Source: Flavobacterium branchiarum (GTDB taxonomy: Bacteria > Bacteroidota > Bacteroidia > Flavobacteriales > Flavobacteriaceae). Taken from it: a DNA stretch of 64,000 bases. Below, piece after piece: positions 26,245 to 33,689 of this stretch; position 1 is the stretch's first letter; each line of letters starts with the position of its first letter. A program made the translations under genes and the position numbers. The stretch is taken from NCBI RefSeq assembly GCF_030409845.1, contig NZ_JAUFQQ010000003.1, positions 1,674,001 through 1,738,000 of the forward strand, written 5' to 3'. The notes under the pieces were generated by a model. It saw nothing but the letters and a program-made list of their open reading frames with translations. It was not told the origin of the DNA and did no database searches.

Positions 26245-27973
26245 ACTTTTTGAATATAGTTTTCCCTTCTTTGATGGTTTCTAATACCTTAATATCTTTT
26301 AATTCAGTTGGATTTACTGTAAGTGGATTTTTGTCTAAAATTACAAAATCTGCCAATTTTCCATTTTTAAGAGAGCCTTTCAAATTTTCATCAAAATACT
26401 CGTAAGCAGCATTTATGGTAATGGCTTGTAAAGCTTGATAAGGAGTTGCTCTTTCGGCTTCACCAATTACTTTATCAGTTCTAGAAGTACGATTTACAGC
26501 TGTCCAAACAGTAAATAAAGGATTGATAGGTGTTACTGTAGCATCAGAATGGTTTGTGTATTTCAATCCCATTTTAGCAGCTGTAGCTATCGGACTTAAG
26601 AAAAACGCTCTATCTTTTCCTAAATTCTCTACGTGTACATCTCCCCAAAAATAGGCATGATTAGTAAAAAAAGAAGGTTCAATTTTATATTTTTTATAGA
26701 TTTCTAATTGGTCAGGACGAACAAATTGAGAATGAATAGCTATAGTTCTTCGGTCTTTATCCAATGGTTGTTTTAACTCTTTACAAGCATATTCGTGTGC
26801 TTTAATAAGCATATCAATAGTAGCGTCGCCATTACAATGAATAAAAATCTGATTGTCATTAGCGTAAGCAGTTTTAAAGATTTTGTTCAATGCATCTTGT
26901 GACAGACTAGGAAGACCTCTACAGTCATGTGCACAGTCTGGAACAGGAGTTAAAAATGGTTTTGTAAAATAGGCTGTTTTTCCTTGTGGAGAGCCATCTG
27001 CAACAATTTTTGTTCCTTGTACCTTAAATTTATTCTTGTACTGTTTAAAATGAATAGAAGTATCGGCTACATTTTTATCTAAATCGGTGTATCCTGCCAA
27101 TGAAATTAAATCAATTTTTAGTTTACCATCAGCTGCTTGTTTTTTGAAAAAATCTATTGTATTGCGGTCTGTCATTCCATCTTGTGCAGTCGTAAGGCCA
27201 TTTTCTGCGTAATAATTTTGAGTCTTATCAAAAAATTCGGCTTGTTTAGTACTAAGTATTTTAAGCAAATTGCTCACAAAAGGATACATGGCAGTTTCCT
27301 GTACCAATCCGTTTGGTTCTTTTGAATTTGGGAAACGACCTATATTTCCCCCTGCAGGGTTTGGAGTGTCTTTAGTTACATTCATTTCTTTTAGTCCCAA
27401 AGAATTAGCAACTCCCATATGTCCGCTGGTATGCTGTAGATAAACAGGGTTTTTAGGAAAAATAGCATCTAACTCCGTTTTGTTTGGGTGTCGCTTTTCA
27501 GCCAATTGGCTTTCGTCATATCCCCATCCAAAAACCCATTCGCCATCTTTTATTTTGTTATCTGCTTTATATTTTTTTAATGCTTCTAACATCTTTGGGA
27601 TACTCGAAATAGTACCAACTGGAGGAGGATTTAAATCAACTTGGCCCATAGTATTTGAAACCATCCCAAAATGACTGTGAGGATCTATAAATCCAGGTAG
27701 CAAAGTTTTGCCATCTAAATCTACTTTGTTACTTTCTGGAAATGATTTTTCTGCTTCTTTAAGAGTACCAACAAAGACAATTTTTCCATTTTGCTCTACT
27801 ACTGCTTCAGCATAATTAGCTTCGTCAGTTTCCATAGTTATAATGTGTCCATTATAGTACAATTTAGTTTCAGAAGTTTGTTGATCGCTTAAATTCTTGT
27901 TTTCTTTTTTTCCACAACTAATTAATAGTATCAAGGATAGAATAAGGAGTGATGTTTTTGTCATTTTAGTCAT
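26243..27973 (-). CDS. amidohydrolase-family (YtcJ-like, Amidohydro_3) lipoprotein
   Basis: 576 residues. A lipoprotein signal has a lipobox ending LISC with Cys20. The metal-dependent hydrolase part starts near 40, with PGFIDPHSHFG giving the H99-x-H101 metal pair, a later FIHCNGDATIDM strand, and the C-terminal TINAAYEYFDENLKGSLKNGKLADFVILDKNP segment typical of composite-domain amidohydrolases. Family members hydrolyse amide or related bonds of small molecules; the substrate here is not predictable. Lipidation places it at a membrane facing the periplasm or outside. The stop codon is formed by the first unit of the heptamer array, so its 3' UTR should be this array up to the hairpin at 25705-25740. 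Confidence 0.9.
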   Translation of the reverse strand: MTKMTKTSLLILSLILLISCGKKENKNLSDQQTSETKLYYNGHIITMETDEANYAEAVVEQNGKIVFVGTLKEAEKSFPESNKVDLDGKTLLPGFIDPHSHFGMVSNTMGQVDLNPPPVGTISSIPKMLEALKKYKADNKIKDGEWVFGWGYDESQLAEKRHPNKTELDAIFPKNPVYLQHTSGHMGVANSLGLKEMNVTKDTPNPAGGNIGRFPNSKEPNGLVQETAMYPFVSNLLKILSTKQAEFFDKTQNYYAENGLTTAQDGMTDRNTIDFFKKQAADGKLKIDLISLAGYTDLDKNVADTSIHFKQYKNKFKVQGTKIVADGSPQGKTAYFTKPFLTPVPDCAHDCRGLPSLSQDALNKIFKTAYANDNQIFIHCNGDATIDMLIKAHEYACKELKQPLDKDRRTIAIHSQFVRPDQLEIYKKYKIEPSFFTNHAYFWGDVHVENLGKDRAFFLSPIATAAKMGLKYTNHSDATVTPINPLFTVWTAVNRTSRTDKVIGEAERATPYQALQAITINAAYEYFDENLKGSLKNGKLADFVILDKNPLTVNPTELKDIKVLETIKEGKTIFKK

Positions 27974-28375
27974 CAGTTTTAATTTATTAAATAAGATTAC
28001 TTAACAATGCCAAAAACACTTTTTAGTTTTGTGAAATGGCAATTTTTTATACTAAATTTAGAATAGTATAAATTTTATGTGGTTGTATTCCACTAAGATA
28101 CAAATGTTTTTTGTAAGATACTATATTTTAATCTTTAAGAATAGAAGTGTTTTCTTAAGATAGTGTTCTACTTAAGATTAGGATGAAAATAAAAGAGTAA
28201 AAAACAGTATGGATATTTAAAAAGGTGGTAGTTCTATTAAGTTAAGAATAAGGATTTATGTTTAATAAATTTGAAGTCTCAGTTCCGTACTTATTTCTAG
28301 TTGTTTTCAGTCAACCGTGGCTTCGTTTTTGTGCCTTTTAGATACAACGAAGCCTTAGCAGTTGTTGGTCATTTT
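27974..28375. other. noncoding interval with one hairpin
   Basis: About 400 bp with no gene seen. It contains the inverted repeat GGCTTCGTT (28319-28327) / AACGAAGCC (28346-28354) just after the stop of the hydrolase gene on the minus strand. No T-run follows on either strand, so it is a weak terminator candidate or an RNA-stabilising hairpin. The amidohydrolase promoter should lie near 28000, but I found no clear TAnnTTTG. Confidence 0.5.
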
Positions 28376-29467
28376 TTAGTTGTATTTTTTAAAAAATGAG
28401 GTAAATGATTTGTATAATTCTTCAGGAGCTTCGGATGGTATGTTGTGTGAAGTATTCTTTATGTAAACAAGTTCTTTATTTTTCTTAGGAACATTTTTAA
28501 GCGCTTTATAAATCATTCTACCAGATTCAATACCTATTGCATAGTCGAATTCTCCTTGAATGATTAAGATTGGCGTTTTGATAATAGCAATTTCATTTAA
28601 AATATTAAGATTATTATATGCTTCTTGGCCATGGAATACTCCGTTGATATATTCAAATCGTCCCATTACTTTTTCTAAAAGTTCGGGAGTATATTTATTT
28701 CTGGTATAGAAATCAGGATTTTTCAATAGTTCGTCAATTTTTACTTTCTTTTCAGGTTGTGCCCAATAGACATCAAAACCCAAGTCTTTTGGGAAATTAT
28801 ATCTTATTGTGTCCATGTCAGCAAAGAAATCTTTAAAACCACTTTTTTCTATAACGTCTAACTTTTTTAAAATGTCTTTATATCTGATTATTTTGTTCGG
28901 GTCATTAGTTTTCTTGATAAGATTATTTGCCAACTTTTTTTCATGATTGATTAAAGCAAAGTTATTGTTTTGAATGTTTGCTGTACCTGAATTACTAATA
29001 AATGAATTGATTTTTTCTTGATGTTTTATCAAATACAAGAAACCAAATGTACCACCCCAAGAAGAGCCCAAAAGGTTTATTTTTTTATTCGGGTATTTAT
29101 CTTTTATATAATCCACAACAAGATCTAAATCTTTAACAAATTGTTCTGTTGTAAGCATCGTTTTGTCTTTCCATTCATCTGATTTACCACTTCCTCTTTG
29201 GTCAAAATAAACAACCAAATAATCTTTTTCAAATACGTCTCTAAAAAATTCATGGTCAACATTAAAAGCACCTGGGCCACCGTGTAATGTTATGATTATG
29301 GGCTTGTCAGGATTACCAATTACTCTTGTATAAAGGTTTGTTTTTTCTATTGGAATAAAAAATTCGGTATCAATTTGTTCATTTGATGACTGACTTTGTT
29401 TTTGTGCGTCACAAGTATTTGAAAATAAAAAAGAGATTATTAGAATAAATAAAAGGAATTGTTTCAT
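28376..29467 (-). CDS. exported alpha/beta hydrolase, proline iminopeptidase-like
   Basis: 363 residues. A signal peptide (about 1-21, cleavage near CDA-Q) is followed by an alpha/beta-hydrolase fold. The oxyanion loop HGGPG is at 62-66, the proline-iminopeptidase-type DQRGSGKSD at 89-97, the nucleophile elbow GSSWGG with Ser136, and the late catalytic-His region NTSHNIPSEAPEE near 340. A helical cap lies about 160-270. These mark the S33 peptidase group, which removes N-terminal proline or acts on related small substrates; some family members are esterases. Export suggests a periplasmic enzyme for peptide use. It is transcribed alone, with a TACTTTTG element on the minus strand at 29533-29540. 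Confidence 0.85.
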   Translation of the reverse strand: MKQFLLFILIISFLFSNTCDAQKQSQSSNEQIDTEFFIPIEKTNLYTRVIGNPDKPIIITLHGGPGAFNVDHEFFRDVFEKDYLVVYFDQRGSGKSDEWKDKTMLTTEQFVKDLDLVVDYIKDKYPNKKINLLGSSWGGTFGFLYLIKHQEKINSFISNSGTANIQNNNFALINHEKKLANNLIKKTNDPNKIIRYKDILKKLDVIEKSGFKDFFADMDTIRYNFPKDLGFDVYWAQPEKKVKIDELLKNPDFYTRNKYTPELLEKVMGRFEYINGVFHGQEAYNNLNILNEIAIIKTPILIIQGEFDYAIGIESGRMIYKALKNVPKKNKELVYIKNTSHNIPSEAPEELYKSFTSFFKKYN

Positions 29468-29532
29468 TGGTTTTTTAGGGTTTAGTTAAATTGCTACTTG
29501 CATCCGTTTATGAAAAAATAGTTTAGTCCCTT

Positions 29533-29540
29533 CAAAAGTA
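29533..29540 (-). promoter_or_regulatory. -7 promoter element (TACTTTTG) for the S33 hydrolase
   Basis: Plus-strand CAAAAGTA is TACTTTTG on the minus strand, an exact TAnnTTTG match, 66 bp upstream of the ATG at 29467. No good TTG was seen at the -33 position, so only half the promoter is supported. Confidence 0.4.
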
Positions 29541-29746
29541 GCTGAATTATTTCGATAATAAAATAAAGTTATATGTTGAATTATATTGTAAACCAGAGGA
29601 ATACTGAGTAATTAATTTTGGTTTCAAATGAAAATGGGATGTTTAATAACGCTTTTGTATTGAGTTCAAGGCCTTGATTAAGCTAGATATTAATAATGGC
29701 ATTGGTACTATTGTTTAAAAAAAATGTTAGTCATTATAAAAAAAAG

Positions 29747-29921
29747 TATCTTTGTCTCCGAAATGAAATTTTTAAATCAAATATTACGTCTTCCTTTTTT
29801 CAGCACTTATTATAAAATATATAATAGTTGCTCGGATAGGTATGTGATTTTGTCAAGTTGAATCAATAAGTAAAGGATTTTATAAATACCCCAAAGCCCG
29901 AGCGTAAGCTCGGGCTTTTTT
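29747..29921 (+). promoter_or_regulatory. tyrS leader with promoter element and terminator: possible attenuator or small RNA
   Basis: TATCTTTG at 29747-29754 fits TAnnTTTG. About 140 bp later comes a strong terminator: AAAGCCCGAGC (29893-29903), loop GTAA, GCTCGGGCTTT (29908-29918), then a T-run to 29921, only 12 bp before the tyrS ATG. An upstream GCTCGG at 29830-29835 can pair with CCGAGC (29898-29903) inside the terminator's 5' arm, giving a possible antiterminator. I see no T-box consensus. The alternative is an independent small RNA ending here, with tyrS transcribed by read-through. Confidence 0.5.
29893..29921 (+). terminator. intrinsic terminator directly before tyrS
   Basis: An 11-bp GC-rich stem with a GTAA loop followed by TTTTTT. 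It is oriented to stop transcription entering tyrS from upstream. No protein-coding gene lies between the preceding promoter-like element and this terminator. Confidence 0.85.
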
Positions 29922-29933
29922 ATTTTAAATAAT

Positions 29934-31139
29934 ATGCAAACAATCAAGAATTTAAAAGAAAATGTAGCAATTATTCTTCCAGAAAATGGATTGGAAGAAA
30001 AGTTAGCACAAGTAAAAAAAGAAAATAGAAAACTGATTATTAAACTCGGTTTTGATCCCACGGCGCCTGATTTGCATTTGGGACACGCTGTAGTGCTGAA
30101 AAAATTGAAAGAATTTCAGGATTTGGCACATCAAATTGTAATTTTGGTAGGAAGCTTTACCGCTAGAATTGGTGATCCAACAGGGAAAAATAAGAGTAGA
30201 AAACCGTTATCTATAGAAGATGTTCAGCATAACGCGACAACATATATCAGTCAGTTATCACAGATAATAGACGTAACAAAAGCAGATATTGTCTATAATT
30301 CAGAATGGTTAGATGAGTTACCATTTTCGGAAGTAGTTCAGTTATTGTCGAAAGTTACCGTAGCCCAGCTCATGCACAGAAACGATTTCAACAAGCGTTT
30401 TACAGACAACACACCAATAGCGATGCATGAATTAGTTTACCCGATATTGCAGGCATTTGACTCTGTAAAGATCAAGGCTGATATTGAAATGGGAGGTACC
30501 GATCAACTTTTTAATTGCACAATGGGACGACAGTTACAGGAAACTTTTGAGATGAGTCCACAAATAGTAATGTGCATGCCATTACTTAGAGGATTAGACG
30601 GGAAAGAGAAGATGAGTAAATCATTAAATAATATTATCGGATTGACAGATGAACCTAACGAAATGTTCGGAAAAACAATGTCTATTCCCGATAGTCTGAT
30701 TGAGGAGTTTTTGGATTTGGCAACCGATTTTTCCATTGAAGAAAAACAGGAAGTAAAACAAAGATTAGAAGGCGGAGAAAATCCGATGAACATAAAAAAA
30801 AGCATCGCTAAAAACATCATTACGCAATACCATAATGAAGCGGAAGCTCAAAAAGCAGAAGTTTTTTTTACCAAGCAATTCCAAAATAAAAACTTTGAGG
30901 AAAAGAATTTTGAAGCCGTACTACTTTCTTCGGTGCAGACTGAAAATGGAAAGATTGGTTTGATTGATTTATGTTTACATTTGAAGGAAGGACTCTCAAA
31001 ATCGGCAATAAGACGTCTTATCGAAAGCGGTGCCGTTCAAATAGACAACATTAAGAATACAGAACCTTACACTATTATTGAATTAAAAATGGGAACTAAG
31101 ATTAAGATAGGGAAGAGGGCATTTTACGAACTAAGATAA
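29934..31139 (+). CDS. tyrS: tyrosyl-tRNA synthetase, TyrZ-type
   Basis: 401 residues. It is a class I synthetase that activates tyrosine with ATP and charges tRNA-Tyr. The HIGH signature is HLGH at 48-51 (PTAPDLHLGHAVVLKKL) and the KMSKS loop is near 226-230 (DGKEKMSKSLNN). A C-terminal S4 RNA-binding domain spans about 338-401 (GLSKSAIRRLIESGAVQID). The N-terminal sequence and the ILVGSFTARIGDPTG segment place it with the TyrZ/TyrS2 subgroup rather than the longer TyrS that I recall as usual in flavobacteria. It may therefore be a second or alternative enzyme; the window cannot show whether another tyrS exists. A terminator in its leader suggests controlled expression. Confidence 0.9.
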   Translation: MQTIKNLKENVAIILPENGLEEKLAQVKKENRKLIIKLGFDPTAPDLHLGHAVVLKKLKEFQDLAHQIVILVGSFTARIGDPTGKNKSRKPLSIEDVQHNATTYISQLSQIIDVTKADIVYNSEWLDELPFSEVVQLLSKVTVAQLMHRNDFNKRFTDNTPIAMHELVYPILQAFDSVKIKADIEMGGTDQLFNCTMGRQLQETFEMSPQIVMCMPLLRGLDGKEKMSKSLNNIIGLTDEPNEMFGKTMSIPDSLIEEFLDLATDFSIEEKQEVKQRLEGGENPMNIKKSIAKNIITQYHNEAEAQKAEVFFTKQFQNKNFEEKNFEAVLLSSVQTENGKIGLIDLCLHLKEGLSKSAIRRLIESGAVQIDNIKNTEPYTIIELKMGTKIKIGKRAFYELR

Positions 31140-31223
31140 TCGGTGCTATTTATCCTATTTTGAATGATGAAAATTTAAGATAGCATGAAATCAAATTAAT
31201 TGTAAATATTCTCTCCTTTAGAT

Positions 31224-31387
31224 ATGAAGACAAAAAAGCATATTATTCAAGTCCAACAACATGACAAGAATATTCCAATAGAGTTTTTCAGAATTAAAAA
31301 TACTTGGTTATAGATAAGAATTACTTTCATCGAGCAATATTTAATGAAGCCAAACAGCATTCTTTTATTGGAATACTTTCGCGTTAG
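31224..31387 (+). pseudogene. possible degraded coding remnant
   Basis: From ATG 31224 about 29 codons read as a charged, protein-like sequence (MKTKKHIIQVQQHDKNIPIE...) before a stop. In a different frame a further stretch (FHRAIFNEAKQHSFIGILSR) runs to a TAG at 31385-31387, just before the small frame below. The pattern suggests an old gene broken by frameshifts and stops. I do not recognise the family, and chance is possible in such a short stretch. Confidence 0.25.
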
Positions 31388-31444
31388 TTATCAATTCGTC
31401 AAATAATTAGAAATACTATTTTAGAGGTATTGTTACTGAGTATT

Positions 31445-31570
31445 ATGATTCCTGCCGATTTATTATTTTTGACTGGAATAGCATTATTTGCTTGTCATAT
31501 TCTTTATGTGTTTTGCTACTTAATAAAAGAACCTACAAAGGAAGTTACAAATGCAAAACAATGGCTATAA
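31445..31570 (+). CDS. possible small membrane protein or C-terminal gene remnant
   Basis: 41 codons from ATG 31445: MIPADLLFLTGIALFACHIL then YVFCYLIKEPTKEVTNAKQWL. It has one hydrophobic segment and a charged tail. The frame is also open upstream to 31388 and there reads like protein (LSIRQIIRNTILEVLLLS), so it is more likely the 3' end of a decayed gene than an independent small protein. A strong terminator lies 133 bp downstream. Confidence 0.3.
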   Translation: MIPADLLFLTGIALFACHILYVFCYLIKEPTKEVTNAKQWL

Positions 31571-31702
31571 AGTTTTTGTTTAGACTCTAATTGTCTATTA
31601 TTTATTTAATGTTTACTATTGATTTAATGATAAAATAGGATGTTAGTTATAATACCTTACTTTTTTCTTTCGCTACAAATCGACTAATTTTAAAATAATA
31701 AG

Positions 31703-31734
31703 GAGCTAACCGATATGGTTAGCTCTTTTTTTTG
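31703..31734 (+). terminator. strong intrinsic terminator without an intact gene upstream
   Basis: GAGCTAACC (31703-31711), loop GATAT, GGTTAGCTC (31717-31725), followed by nine T. It is oriented for plus-strand transcription. The nearest intact upstream gene is tyrS, 560 bp away, so it may end the tyrS transcript, a remnant gene or a small RNA. Confidence 0.85.
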
Positions 31735-32156
31735 TTTTGCAATTAATAAAATGCAGTATAGAAAATCGGAACTGAGATTAAGATAGTGACTATCGCGAAA
31801 AATAAAATTTATTTATAAGTATTCCTAATCTTACAAATAAAAAATTGATTAAAAGCTGTAAAGTTAAATTATTGTAAATAAGAGATTTATGATTTAATGT
31901 AGCATTTTTTAAAACTTTATTTCTTTATAAAAAATATTTTTTTGCGTGTATAAAATATCATTGTAAGAAAATTTATCATATATTTGAAAATGCAACTAAT
32001 CTTACTTAGTGTGTTTTTGTTGGTTATTTACTAGGTATTTATGGGTTAAAATACTTCTTAATTGGATAATGTTATTTAAATAATCAATGTTTTGTTTACA
32101 GTTATAAAATCGATGTGAGCTTAAATCACAGCTAAATAAACAATGATTAAATAAAT
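31735..32156 (+). other. noncoding leader region of the effector/immunity operon
   Basis: About 420 bp, very AT-rich, no gene seen. TATATTTG at 31979-31986 matches TAnnTTTG and a TTG lies at 31961-31963 with a short 15-bp spacer, which makes a weak promoter candidate about 170 bp upstream of the first gene. Nothing else stands out. Confidence 0.4.
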
Positions 32157-33137
32157 ATGATAGATTTAAAAAACGTGTTTTCAGAGAAAAATTTGACTTT
32201 AGAATTCAACCCTTTTAGGCAAAATAGAATTTATGGTTTTACCTGTAAGAATTTTGAAAATGATACTTTAATAAGCTCTGTACATTATGAAGTAGAAATG
32301 ATTTGCAATCAAAGTTACGACAACAACAATTCCTTTTTTTTTGAAATAGACAGAAAGCAAGTCTATGTCGATAATACCGAACCAGATTTAAAAATAGAAC
32401 AAATTGCTGATAGGTGTGCACAAGCTATTTTTCCTATTCGAATAAAAGTTAGTGAGGATGTGAAAATTATGCGAATAACTAATCATGATGATATTAAAAA
32501 AAGATGGCCAGAAATTAAAAAAAAGTTATCAGAATATTACAAAGGAAATATAGTCTCAGAGATATTGGATAAATTCGAAGTTACTTTATACGATATGACC
32601 TTGCTGGGGCAATCAATTTTCAAAACCTGGTTTTTTCATCTTTATTTCAGACCACTATATACTACATATACCAAGAATGAAGCATTAGAATTTATTTGGG
32701 AATCACCTGTTTTTGGGCACCAAATGATAAGTTATGCAGTACAACAAACAATCGAAGAACAGTACTCAGCAACCGATAAACTATTTATAAATGTTAAAGG
32801 TAAATCAATAGATAAAAGAGCAATAAATGAAGTTCTTAACGGATACACTTTTCCTAAATCTGAAATGTTAGCAATTAAAATGGCTCCTTTAGAATCTGAA
32901 ATGCAAGTGCAATATAAGTTATATGGAGAAGACCAAAGTATTTTTTCAATTATAGGAACATACCAAACAAAAATCAGCGATACCAAGCAAAAAATCACCC
33001 AAATAGAAATCCATCACGTACCCGAAAACAGCTCCTTTAGACCTTCAGCACAACCTAGACAAGAGAATATCTCTTTTTGGATAGACCAAGAGGAACCAGT
33101 AAAGAAGAAGACTGGCTTCTGGAGTAAGTTTTTTTAA
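32157..33137 (+). CDS. hypothetical protein, first gene of the effector/immunity locus
   Basis: 326 residues with no signal peptide and no membrane segment, so probably cytoplasmic. Mixed alpha/beta composition; the C-terminus is low-complexity and basic-aromatic (PVKKKTGFWSKFF). I recognise no family. It is 45 bp upstream of the DUF4280 gene and in the same direction. In type VI-like loci a cytoplasmic protein at this position often loads the effector onto the spike (adaptor or chaperone), so an adaptor role is a reasonable but unproven guess. It is present once, outside the duplicated segment, unlike the effector and lipoproteins. Confidence 0.7.
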   Translation: MIDLKNVFSEKNLTLEFNPFRQNRIYGFTCKNFENDTLISSVHYEVEMICNQSYDNNNSFFFEIDRKQVYVDNTEPDLKIEQIADRCAQAIFPIRIKVSEDVKIMRITNHDDIKKRWPEIKKKLSEYYKGNIVSEILDKFEVTLYDMTLLGQSIFKTWFFHLYFRPLYTTYTKNEALEFIWESPVFGHQMISYAVQQTIEEQYSATDKLFINVKGKSIDKRAINEVLNGYTFPKSEMLAIKMAPLESEMQVQYKLYGEDQSIFSIIGTYQTKISDTKQKITQIEIHHVPENSSFRPSAQPRQENISFWIDQEEPVKKKTGFWSKFF

Positions 33138-33182
33138 ACAGCAAGAATCACAAATAAAAGTAAACTAATTATATAATTTATT

Positions 33183-33689
33183 ATGTCCGAAAAACATTTT
33201 GTAGTTCAAGGAGCAACATGCCAATGTAAGTTTAGCGTTGAGCCAAAAAAAGATAAACTAAAAGTAAAAACTCAATCTAAACACTATGCAAATGACAAAG
33301 ATACGGTAAGTAAACGTATTGCAACAGATAAGGATATTGGTCAAACATTAGAAAAAAACACTTTTGGAAAATGCAAAATGCAACCTAATGGAAATGGAGA
33401 TTACTTACCCTGTAAAGCCACAATTACAAAATGGAGTGGTTTTTATAAAAAACACACATTATCCAATAAAGGCAAAGTATTGTTAGAAGACAGTAAGGCA
33501 ACATGCCCAATAGGAGGTCCTGATTGTATAACTATAACAAATCATGGTCAAATTTCGGAAGTAACTAAAAAAAATACCCAAAATAGTAAGCCTGAAGTAT
33601 TGAATGAAATCCTGCCCGGTATGAATTTTAGCGCGCTAGGCAATGCTATTTTAATGATAGAAAACGAAAATTTAAAAACAAAAACATGA
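33183..33689 (+). CDS. DUF4280 (PAAR-like) protein
   Basis: 168 residues. The N-terminal part (HFVVQGATCQCKFS) and the Cys-bearing repeats GKCKMQPNGNGDYLPCKA and CPIGGPDC match DUF4280 (PF14107), a PAAR-like family linked to type VI secretion spikes and related contractile injection systems. The likely role is a spike tip or carrier for the next protein, with which its reading frame overlaps by four bases (ATGA). The tail after residue 125 (PEVLNEILPGMNFSALGNAIL) may be a docking segment. No other T6SS structural gene is in the window, so this would be an orphan spike/effector module. It is single-copy; the tandem duplication begins exactly at its stop codon. Confidence 0.8.
   Translation: MSEKHFVVQGATCQCKFSVEPKKDKLKVKTQSKHYANDKDTVSKRIATDKDIGQTLEKNTFGKCKMQPNGNGDYLPCKATITKWSGFYKKHTLSNKGKVLLEDSKATCPIGGPDCITITNHGQISEVTKKNTQNSKPEVLNEILPGMNFSALGNAILMIENENLKTKT

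Noticed and set aside
28319..28354. Intrinsic terminator of the S33 hydrolase gene
   Set aside because: The stem is good but no T-run follows on either strand, so I list it only as a hairpin in the interval.
29747..29921. T-box riboswitch before tyrS
   Set aside because: No T-box consensus (AGGGTGGNACCGCG-like) or specifier stem could be found; only a generic attenuator remains possible.
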